The notes below the pieces were generated by a model, which searched no databases, was not told the origin of the DNA, and saw nothing but the letters and a program-made list of their open reading frames with translations. 16,879 bases of DNA from JBQCDV01 sp051960855 (GTDB lineage: Bacteria; Actinomycetota; Actinomycetes; JAJZTN01). Both the position numbers and the translations under genes were made by a program. This document shows, piece by piece, positions 1 through 5,824 of the stretch (its first letter is position 1; each line of letters starts with the position of its first letter). The stretch covers positions 1-16,879 of the forward strand of contig JBQCDV010000263.1 in NCBI GenBank assembly GCA_051960855.1, written 5' to 3'.

Positions 1-352
1 GGTCGGCATGACCAGGGCGGGGACGGGTCAGGGGGGCGTTGCGGGCCTGGTCGGCCAGCACCTCGGCAGGCACCGGGTCGGCGGACATGACCTGCTCCCA
101 CTTCGGCCACTCGGTGTTGCCCACGACCAGCGCGACCGGACCACCGAGCGTCCGTCCGTGACGCACTCCGCCGACAAGGGAGACCGCGTCCTGCTCGAAC
201 TTCATCCGCGCCCCGCGCCCATAGCCGAGCCGCCGGCGAGCAAGCGCGGCCTGCAGGTCGCCGGTCGTCACCGCGACGTCGGCGGGCAGGCCCTCGAGGA
301 TTGCAGTCAGCGAGGGGCCATGGGACTCCCCTGCAGTCAGCCAGCGCAGCAT
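1..352 (-). CDS. aroC: Chorismate synthase, N-terminal part (3' end outside window)
   Basis: Translating the minus strand from the ATG at 350-352 gives an open frame to the window edge (about 117 residues of a protein usually near 390-400). It starts MLRWLTAGESHGPSL and continues with RRRLGYGRGARMKFEQD, GGVRHGRTLGGPVAL, NTEWPKW and APLTRPRPGHAD. These are the conserved N-terminal FMN/EPSP-binding blocks of chorismate synthase. The enzyme makes chorismate from 5-enolpyruvylshikimate-3-phosphate, the last shikimate step, in the cytoplasm using reduced FMN. A GGGAGA ribosome-binding site (361-366) lies 8 nt before the ATG. The start is 42 nt downstream of the RES toxin gene with no strong terminator between, so read-through from the toxin-antitoxin pair is likely (inference). 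Identity is very secure; the C-terminal half cannot be judged. Confidence 0.96.
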   Translation of the reverse strand, partial: MLRWLTAGESHGPSLTAILEGLPADVAVTTGDLQAALARRRLGYGRGARMKFEQDAVSLVGGVRHGRTLGGPVALVVGNTEWPKWEQVMSADPVPAEVLADQARNAPLTRPRPGHAD

Positions 353-394
353 GTCGGAAGTCTCCCAGACAGGACTGACAAGGATCTTTCTGTC

Positions 395-934
395 TCACGG
401 CGCGAGCTGTCGCACGTGCGAAAGCTGACGTGCAGTCGGACGCCCGACATCAACGCACGCCCAGCCGACCAAGGACGCCACGTGCCCATAGAGCACGTAG
501 TTCAGCCCGCCCCGTGCCGGCGCCTCAACAAGCCCACCGCTCGTTACCTGCCCTCCAGCTGCACCGTCGAGCAGGGCGGCACTCGGGACCTGCAGGATGT
601 CGTGGCCGAGCTTGCGCAGCCGTCTGGCTTCAGCTTGGCAAGCTGCCCAGGTGCCGAAGCCGCCAGTCATCATGCCGCGTGCGAGGAGTGGCACCTGGGC
701 ACGGGCCAGGATGGAGTCCGGTACGTCGATGGTCCACACTCGGCGCTCGATATGCGCCAGGTCGTCGGCCTCAACGATTCCTTCGTGTCGGAGAAACTCC
801 GCCCACGCCCCGTCAGGAGTGTCGGCAAGGTAGAGGGCAGGGCCGGTCCCTTCGTCATTCCACCGGCCCGGCGGCTGACCCGCAGACTCCCAGGCGAAGG
901 GGTAACGAGGATCGCCGTGTCGGAAGAGAAGCAC
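395..934 (-). CDS. RES-domain toxin (NAD+-targeting ADP-ribosyltransferase fold), toxin of a XRE-RES pair
   Basis: A 179-residue protein with a GTG start at 932-934. The RES fold is seen in PGRWN (residues 22-26), ALYLADTPDGAWAEFLRH (33-50) and VPSAAL (116-121), which supply the expected Arg24, Tyr35, Glu46 and Ser118. Characterised RES toxins such as MbcT of Mycobacterium tuberculosis consume cellular NAD+; some relatives ADP-ribosylate proteins. The length is normal for the family. The gene starts 3 nt after the stop of the upstream antitoxin gene, the usual antitoxin-first order, so translational coupling is likely; only a weak GGCGAG-like site precedes the GTG. The R-Y-E-S set looks intact, so the toxin is probably active (inference). 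Its position between pilD and aroC is unusual. The RES assignment is made by motif only. Confidence 0.85.
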   Translation of the reverse strand: MLLFRHGDPRYPFAWESAGQPPGRWNDEGTGPALYLADTPDGAWAEFLRHEGIVEADDLAHIERRVWTIDVPDSILARAQVPLLARGMMTGGFGTWAACQAEARRLRKLGHDILQVPSAALLDGAAGGQVTSGGLVEAPARGGLNYVLYGHVASLVGWACVDVGRPTARQLSHVRQLAP

Positions 935-937
935 CAG

Positions 938-1546
938 TCAACTCGCCGCGACGGCGACCAATGCAGACGCAAGACTGCGGACGACGACGGGACCCTCATC
1001 GTCCGGGTGCCACTCACCGATGAGCAGGTCGCGGGGCGTTTGCCCCTGCAGCTGAGGCCGCCGACGTTCGAACCACCCCCGAATCCCCGCATCGTTGTAG
1101 GCGCCCTCGAGGTCGGCCACTACGAGGGCGAGGAAGTGAAGCCGAGCTGCAACGGCGTCGGGAGTGTGACGCTGCCCGCTCCCATAGCGACGCAGACTCG
1201 TGCCGCTGATGCCCAGGAGTCGCGACAGCAAGTCGTCGCCTAGCACTGCTGAGACCGTTGCCCACTCCGTCTCCGGGAGAGGCGAGTGCTCGACAGCATC
1301 CATGACGCAACGCAGGGTCGGTAGCCACCTTTGCTGGTGATCCTCAACGGCGGCGACGGAGCCGATGTGCCGCTCCTTCAGCGATGACAGCCAGCTCACC
1401 ACGAGCACGTCATCCAACTGCTCAATATCGACAGGCTCGACCAACCCCATCATCACAAGTCTGTTCAGCAGCGCGAATGCGACGGACGCAGACTCTGGAT
1501 CATCTCGGAACGGAGAGCCGACGGACATGATTCGGGCGCGGGCCAT
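938..1546 (-). CDS. MbcA/Xre-type antitoxin of the XRE-RES module
   Basis: A 202-residue protein directly upstream of the RES gene. An N-terminal region of about 95 residues has no recognisable match. A compact HTH-like segment follows (about 98-128, with LLSRLLGISGTSLRRYGSG). The C-terminus (135-200, containing GIRGWFERRRPQLQGQTPRDLL) has the 'W...P...L.G..P.dLL' pattern of the toxin-binding domain in MbcA/ParS/Xre antitoxins. It should bind and block the RES toxin and repress its own promoter (family knowledge). The start is uncertain. ATG 1546 and in-frame ATG 1528 (196 aa) both lack a Shine-Dalgarno site, and a possible promoter at 1542-1570 would make the 1528 start nearly leaderless. 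At about 200 residues it is longer than the usual 120-150, because of the N-terminal region. Confidence 0.75.
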   Translation of the reverse strand: MARARIMSVGSPFRDDPESASVAFALLNRLVMMGLVEPVDIEQLDDVLVVSWLSSLKERHIGSVAAVEDHQQRWLPTLRCVMDAVEHSPLPETEWATVSAVLGDDLLSRLLGISGTSLRRYGSGQRHTPDAVAARLHFLALVVADLEGAYNDAGIRGWFERRRPQLQGQTPRDLLIGEWHPDDEGPVVVRSLASALVAVAAS

Positions 1547-1570
1547 AGTCCAATGGTCGCCCAAGGTCAA
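1542..1570 (-). promoter_or_regulatory. Candidate promoter/operator of the toxin-antitoxin pair
   Basis: On the minus strand TTGACC (1565-1570) is followed after exactly 17 nt by TATGGC (1542-1547). A second TTGACG lies just upstream at 1576-1581, making a tandem TTGAC repeat 11 nt apart. It sits between the pilD stop (1603) and the antitoxin start. The -35 is good but the -10 is poor, so this is weak evidence. If used, transcription would begin around 1535 and the ATG at 1528 would be nearly leaderless, which fits the missing ribosome-binding site. Confidence 0.3.
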
Positions 1571-1602
1571 CCCGTCGTCAAGCCGCGACACCGAGAGGAC
1601 AC

Positions 1603-2385
1603 TCAGCCGCCCAGCGCGATGTTCAGGTACAGATCCGACAGCACGCCGCCAACGAGCACGGCGAGCAGCGCACCGCTGAGCATGAAGGGCCCGAAGGGGA
1701 TAGCCGTCTTGCGCCCCGCCCGTCGGGCAAGCACCAACCCGACGCTGTAGACGCCGCCGAGCAGGAAGCCGAGGAAGGCTCCGACAGCGAGCTGCCCCCA
1801 CCCGAGGAAGCCGAGCGCCAGCCCCAGCACTCCGGCGAGCTTGACGTCCCCGAGCCCCATGCCGGCCGGGTAGACGAGCACCAGCGCGAAGTAGAAGGCA
1901 AAGAGAGCCAGGCCGCCGATGAGCGCCCGCAGCAGCGCCCCGGCGTCGTGGTCGAAGACGACCGGCAGGAGCAGCAGCGCGAGCAGCACCCCGTAGGAAG
2001 GCAGCACGATCGCGTTGGGCAGCCGGTGGTGGTCGATGTCGATCATCGTGAGCGCGACGGCGGCCGCGGCCAGGTAGAGGTAGGCCGGCAGTCGCCAGTC
2101 CGCCCCGAAGCGCAGCGTCACGATGACGAAAAGCACCGCTGTCGACAGCTCGACGAGCGGGTAGCGACTGCTGATGGGCGCGGAGCAGTCCCGGCACTTC
2201 CCCCGGAGCAACAACCAGGACACGACCGGAACGTCGTCGCGCGGCCGCACCATGTGCCCGCATGACGGGCAGTGGGAGCGGGGCGTCACCACCGACTCGC
2301 CCCTCGGCACGCGCCAGATGACGACGTTGAGGAAGGACCCGATCATCAGGCCGACGACGGCCACGAGCGCGACCAGGGCAGGCAT
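1603..2385 (-). CDS. pilD: Prepilin peptidase / N-methyltransferase (type IV leader peptidase)
   Basis: A 260-residue polytopic membrane aspartyl protease that cuts prepilins after the leader Gly and methylates the new N-terminus. An N-terminal membrane segment with GSFLNVVIWRVPRGE (16-30) leads into a cytoplasmic loop with two zinc Cys pairs (C39/C42 and C64/C67), the mark of the bifunctional enzyme. The catalytic aspartates are D116 (in MIDIDHHRLPN) and D180 (in GMGLGDVKLAG). IPFGPFMLSGALL (229-241) is the usual last block. Length is typical. The ATG at 2383-2385 was chosen because GAGG (2392-2395) lies 6 nt upstream; a GTG at 2386-2388 is in frame and equally possible. An ATG at 2481 would start inside a terminator-like hairpin. 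Substrates are presumably the four pilins encoded upstream. A hairpin before it suggests its own promoter or limited read-through. Confidence 0.95.
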   Translation of the reverse strand: MPALVALVAVVGLMIGSFLNVVIWRVPRGESVVTPRSHCPSCGHMVRPRDDVPVVSWLLLRGKCRDCSAPISSRYPLVELSTAVLFVIVTLRFGADWRLPAYLYLAAAAVALTMIDIDHHRLPNAIVLPSYGVLLALLLLPVVFDHDAGALLRALIGGLALFAFYFALVLVYPAGMGLGDVKLAGVLGLALGFLGWGQLAVGAFLGFLLGGVYSVGLVLARRAGRKTAIPFGPFMLSGALLAVLVGGVLSDLYLNIALGG

Positions 2386-2451
2386 CACGGTCCTCAGGGT
2401 AGGGAGAGCGAGGGCTGGTTCGTGGCGGTTGTGCACAGTTGCCGGACATGA

Positions 2452-2481
2452 GTGAGGCCCTGCCGTCAGGCTGGGCCTCAC
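2452..2481 (-). terminator. Strong hairpin after the PilP-like gene, before pilD
   Basis: The arms GTGAGGCCC (2452-2460) and GGGCCTCAC (2473-2481) are a perfect 9-bp inverted repeat. Inside them, after an A-A mismatch, GCC/GGC forms three more pairs around a TGAC loop (minus-strand reading). It begins 16 nt after the stop of the 2498-3307 gene. There is no U tract, which is common for actinobacterial terminators. It probably ends or attenuates the pilMNO(P) transcript. Confidence 0.75.
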
Positions 2482-2497
2482 AACGGACTAACAGTGC

Positions 2498-3307
2498 TCA
2501 GTAGGTCTTCGCGACGTCGAGCGGGACGACGTCGGTCAGGTTGCCGAACTGGATGAGCGCGAGCTTGTTGGTCTTGTCCACCGACAGCAGCCGGAAGAAG
2601 TGACCGAAGACGTCGCCGGGCTTGAGCGGCGGCAACGTGGTGGCGGTCGCGTCGCTGCCGTAGGTCACCTGGAACGTCGCGGTCGTGTCGGTCACGTCTG
2701 TGAGCTTCAGCGTCGTCGACTGCGTCGGCCCGAAGACGTTCTGCGTGACCGTGACCGTCGGGGCGGGCGATGGTGTCGCCGTCACCGTGACGGTGGCCGT
2801 GGCAGTCGTTCCCACGACGGGAGTCGAGGTGGGGAACGCAGTGGCGCTCGCGCTCGGGAAGAACGACCCGAAGTCGGTCGGCAGCCCGATCGGCAGCGAC
2901 GGCACGATGACAGGAGCGCTCGACACCACGACAGGCGCCGGCAGTCCCGTCGCCTTCGCCGACCCCCCAGCGCCACCCCCGACGTTGGGGACGACGTTGG
3001 GCGCGAAGGGGTCCGGTCCGCTGAAGTCGTCGATGACCCCGCCGCTGCTCACGTCCGTGCCGACGGCCTGCGGAGCGCTGACCCGCGGCTTGGGCAGCGT
3101 CGGGGCGGTCGTCTCGTCGTCGCCGCTCGTGCTGAGGAAGTAGAAGGCGCCTCCCCCGACGAGAGCGACCGCGAGCGCGGCGCCACCCGCTAGGAGCAGC
3201 CGGCGGCGGTTACCACCGTCCTCCGGCTCCTCCGGTGGCAGCTCCGAGCCGCGCTGCGGCGGAATCGCCGGAGCAGTGCCAAAGGACGAGAAGGTCGTGT
3301 TGCTCAT
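2498..3307 (-). CDS. PilP-position membrane protein of the pilus alignment complex (hypothetical)
   Basis: A 269-residue protein. It has a short Pro/Glu-rich cytoplasmic N-terminus, RRR (34-36), one membrane segment (about 37-59), a DPFAP motif at 99-103, a long Pro/Ser/Thr/Val-rich linker (about 104-190) and a compact C-terminal domain (195-269) predicted to be beta-rich. Gram-negative PilP is a lipoprotein with a DPF-type motif and a beta domain that joins PilNO to the PilQ secretin. Here there is no lipobox and no secretin gene, so this is at most a functional counterpart (inference from order, DPF motif and layout). The ATG overlaps the pilO stop as ATGA, showing tight coupling. The low-complexity linker could span the cell wall. 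I do not recognise the C-terminal domain. Confidence 0.65.
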   Translation of the reverse strand: MSNTTFSSFGTAPAIPPQRGSELPPEEPEDGGNRRRLLLAGGAALAVALVGGGAFYFLSTSGDDETTAPTLPKPRVSAPQAVGTDVSSGGVIDDFSGPDPFAPNVVPNVGGGAGGSAKATGLPAPVVVSSAPVIVPSLPIGLPTDFGSFFPSASATAFPTSTPVVGTTATATVTVTATPSPAPTVTVTQNVFGPTQSTTLKLTDVTDTTATFQVTYGSDATATTLPPLKPGDVFGHFFRLLSVDKTNKLALIQFGNLTDVVPLDVAKTY

Positions 3308-4065
3308 GACGATGCTCCTGCCGCTGCGGCGACCGCGGTCGTGGCTGAGTTCGTGCTGGAAGCGACCGAGAAGACAGCGGCCGTGATGGTCGTCGTCAGC
3401 GACGGCGATTGACCGACCTTCGGCGTCGTGGGCTTGCCGCTCGTGGTGGTCGCCTGACCGGGGGCGAATGAGAAGGCGCTGACTACGAAGGCGCGGTCGA
3501 GGTGCTCGAGCCGCGCGAGGTAGGCCTGCACCTGCGCGTAGGTCCCGTTGACCGTCAGCGTGACGGGGATGGTGTAGACGCCTGCGCCTGCGGGCTGTGC
3601 GGGTGCGGCGGGTTGAGCCGGGGTCGCCGCCGTTCCACCTGAGCCGTCAGCAGCGCCGTTCGAGGCTCCGTCGGCCGGCTGAGCGGGCTGCGCCGGTTGG
3701 ACGGGGGCCGCCTGCTGGGCGACGAGCGCGGTGGCTGTCCCGGGAGCGATGGACTGCAGCTGGACGCCCGCTTCGCCGGCCGCCTCCGTCACGTTGCGGA
3801 TGAGCGCGCTCAGCTGCGGGCCCTCGGGCAGCTGCACCCGGACGGCCTTGAGCTTGGCCAGCTCGGCCGGCAGGCCGAGGGCCTGCTGCTTGAGGCTGGC
3901 AATCTTCACCTTGAGCTGCTCGGCCTGCTGCTGCTGCGACGCGGCCTGGTCGCGGAGCGACTGTGCTTCGTCGTTGCGCGGTGAGATGAGGAAGAACCAT
4001 CCGGCCAGGGCGACAGCCACGCAGGCGACGACCGTGAGCGCGATCCAACGTCGTGCGGCGGTCAC
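3304..4065 (-). CDS. pilO: Type IV pilus inner-membrane alignment protein PilO-like
   Basis: A 253-residue bitopic protein with one N-terminal membrane segment (7-27), a Gln/Leu/Lys-rich coiled coil (31-75) and a C-terminal alpha/beta core (80-110 and 160-235). This is the PilO layout. PilO pairs with PilN outside the membrane and transmits pilus dynamics to the platform. The core is interrupted by a Pro/Ala/Gln-rich insert (about 120-162, with PAQPAQPAD and AAPAQPAGAG), and the C-terminus is Ala/Thr/Ser-rich. Such low-complexity insertions are common in GC-rich actinobacterial homologues. The GTG start at 4063-4065 overlaps the pilN stop as GTGA, so no other start is needed. The length slightly exceeds Gram-negative PilO (about 205) because of the insert. 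Confidence 0.85.
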   Translation of the reverse strand: MTAARRWIALTVVACVAVALAGWFFLISPRNDEAQSLRDQAASQQQQAEQLKVKIASLKQQALGLPAELAKLKAVRVQLPEGPQLSALIRNVTEAAGEAGVQLQSIAPGTATALVAQQAAPVQPAQPAQPADGASNGAADGSGGTAATPAQPAAPAQPAGAGVYTIPVTLTVNGTYAQVQAYLARLEHLDRAFVVSAFSFAPGQATTTSGKPTTPKVGQSPSLTTTITAAVFSVASSTNSATTAVAAAAGASS

Positions 4066-4745
4066 TGTCCCGCTCCCGTCGAGGCGGCACCGGACTGCAG
4101 AGCGACCAGCGCGTTGGGCTTGATGAGGAGGCTCGACGAGAACTGAACGACGTTGCGCGTGCCGATCTTCGCGTCAGTGATCGAGGTCGTGTAGGGGTAG
4201 ACACCCGTCTTGACCTTGACCAGCGAGTCGAGCCACTTGGCCACGTCGTCCTTGCTCGCGGCGTAGCCGGTGTAGGTCACCGTGCCGATGACCTCGGTAG
4301 GTGCCAGCGGATCACCTGAGGTGAGCGGCTTGAGGGCGCCCGGCTGCTGGCCCGTGACCTGCATCCCGGTGAGCCACACCGTCTTGGGCACCTGGACGGC
4401 GAGGTCGGTGAGGTAGTCCGACCAGTGGATCTCGGTGGCGCGAGCCGCCTTGAGCTGGTTCACCGAGGTCTCGACGGCCTGGTACACCAGCGGCACCTTG
4501 GCGAACTTCGCCGCTTCGGCCTGCAGCTGCTGCACCTGCGTCGTCGCCTGATCGAGGCTCGCCTGGGCGTCACTCACGCCCTGGTCGGCCTGCCAGGTCA
4601 GCCCAGCGACACCGAGGCCGACGACCAGCACTGCGGCGAGCGCGCCGAGCTTGACGTTGCGCAGCTTGCGCGCCTGCGCGAGCTCACCGGGCAGGAGATT
4701 GACCCGGATGGGCGTCTCCAGCTCGGTTGCGGTCAAGACACTCAT
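4062..4745 (-). CDS. pilN: Type IV pilus assembly protein PilN
   Basis: A 227-residue bitopic protein. The cytoplasmic N-terminus contains RVNLLPGE (14-21); the NLLP motif is the known docking peptide for the actin-like PilM. A membrane segment follows (about 32-50), then a coiled coil (52-100) and a C-terminal alpha/beta domain (105-210) that pairs with PilO. The length is close to that of known PilN. The ATG overlaps the stop of pilM by 4 nt (ATGA) and its own stop overlaps the pilO start, so pilM-N-O are translated as a coupled set, matching their joint membrane complex. Nothing looks truncated. Confidence 0.93.
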   Translation of the reverse strand: MSVLTATELETPIRVNLLPGELAQARKLRNVKLGALAAVLVVGLGVAGLTWQADQGVSDAQASLDQATTQVQQLQAEAAKFAKVPLVYQAVETSVNQLKAARATEIHWSDYLTDLAVQVPKTVWLTGMQVTGQQPGALKPLTSGDPLAPTEVIGTVTYTGYAASKDDVAKWLDSLVKVKTGVYPYTTSITDAKIGTRNVVQFSSSLLIKPNALVALQSGAASTGAGQ

Positions 4746-5803
4746 GACAGCCCTCCGAGGGCAAGCCCGACTGGCACGGCTGCCAGCGGTGCGACGTAGC
4801 TGAGCTGCTCCTCGGTCAGACCGACCTTGCCCAGCTTGAACTGCTCGATCGGCGAGCCCACCGACACCGGCAGCCGCGTGGCGAGCGAGAGGCGCTCGAC
4901 CAGACCCGGCATGCGCGCACCGCCTCCAGTGAGGACCAGGCGCTCGGGGCCTGGACCGCTGCTGGTGGCGACGTAGTAGTCGAGCGAGCCGCGGATCTCG
5001 TCAACGAAGGACGCGATGGCGGTGTCAGCGGCAAGGGCAGCCGGCTCCGCCGACGTGGCGGAGTCCGGAGGAAGCTCCTGCTTGATTCGCTCCGCCTCGG
5101 CCAGGTCAACGCCGAGTCGCTGCGCCAGCGCCTCGGTAATGTCCTGGCCACCGGCGAGGAGGATGCGCACGAAACGTGGCCGTCCGTGCGCATGCACCAC
5201 GATGTTGGTGACTCGGGCGCCTACGTCAACGAGAACTTCGCTCTCCGCGGAGCTCTGGACGCCGAGCGAATCACTGCGGCCCATGCAGCGGAGGATCGCG
5301 AAGGACGTGAGGTCGACCATCGTCGGCGTGAGGCCGGCCTTGGTGACCGCGGCGATGTTCGCGTTGATCATGTCCTTGCTAGCCGCGACCAGCAGCCCGC
5401 GGAGCATGCGCGCACCGTTGGGGCCTTGGAACTCCTCGAGCGGCAGGTAGTCGAGCTCAGCTGCCTCGACCGGCATCGGGATGAAGTCCTGCACCTGGAA
5501 ACCCAGAGCAGCCTTCATCTCGGCCGGTGGCAACCACGGAAGTTCAACCTGGCGCACGATGACCTTCGGGTTTGCGACCCCAAGGACGACCCGGCGACTC
5601 GAGAACTTGGCCGAGCGCCACAGCTGCTTGAGCGCGTGCGCGACCGTCCCCGGCTCGAGCACCTCGCCGTCCTGCACCGCGCCGGGGGGGAGTGCCACTT
5701 GCCCGATCCGGTCAAGGACAAGCCGACCACGAGCGACGGAGACCTCAGCCGCTCGAACACCCGAAGTTCCGATATCAAGCCCTACGCAGGCCTTGACAGC
5801 CAT
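4742..5803 (-). CDS. pilM: Type IV pilus assembly protein PilM (actin-like ATPase fold)
   Basis: A 353-residue cytoplasmic protein of the FtsA/actin fold. It shows the phosphate-1 loop VGLDIGTSGVRAAEV (7-21), the PilM block LPPAEMKAALGFQVQDFIP (91-109), the phosphate-2 loop EVLVDVGARVTNIVV (189-203) and the adenosine motif LVLTGGGARMPGL (289-301). All nucleotide-binding elements appear intact. PilM binds the NLLP tail of PilN, encoded next, and links it to the assembly ATPase. The ATG at 5801-5803 lies 21 nt after the pilX stop; an AGGTGG-like site sits close upstream. Normal length for the family. Confidence 0.95.
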   Translation of the reverse strand: MAVKACVGLDIGTSGVRAAEVSVARGRLVLDRIGQVALPPGAVQDGEVLEPGTVAHALKQLWRSAKFSSRRVVLGVANPKVIVRQVELPWLPPAEMKAALGFQVQDFIPMPVEAAELDYLPLEEFQGPNGARMLRGLLVAASKDMINANIAAVTKAGLTPTMVDLTSFAILRCMGRSDSLGVQSSAESEVLVDVGARVTNIVVHAHGRPRFVRILLAGGQDITEALAQRLGVDLAEAERIKQELPPDSATSAEPAALAADTAIASFVDEIRGSLDYYVATSSGPGPERLVLTGGGARMPGLVERLSLATRLPVSVGSPIEQFKLGKVGLTEEQLSYVAPLAAVPVGLALGGLS

Positions 5804-5824
5804 GCTCCACCTACTCTTTCAGCG

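Noticed and set aside
367..395. AGACAG/CTGTCT inverted repeat between the toxin gene and aroC.
   Set aside because: Only 6 bp with a 17-nt loop and no U tract; too weak to call a terminator.
8..1243. Plus-strand open frame of 411 codons opposite aroC and the toxin-antitoxin genes.
   Set aside because: It is the antisense of three recognisable genes and has no domain or plausible ribosome-binding site.
938..2449. A 503-codon minus-strand open frame covering the antitoxin and running back through pilD.
   Set aside because: The part upstream of about 1546 is a frame-shifted reading of pilD with low-complexity Arg/Ala/Gly composition; only the last ~200 codons look like a protein.
2386..2481. 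32-residue extension of pilD from an ATG at 2481.
   Set aside because: The start codon would lie in the terminator-like hairpin, and PilD proteins begin directly with the first membrane helix.
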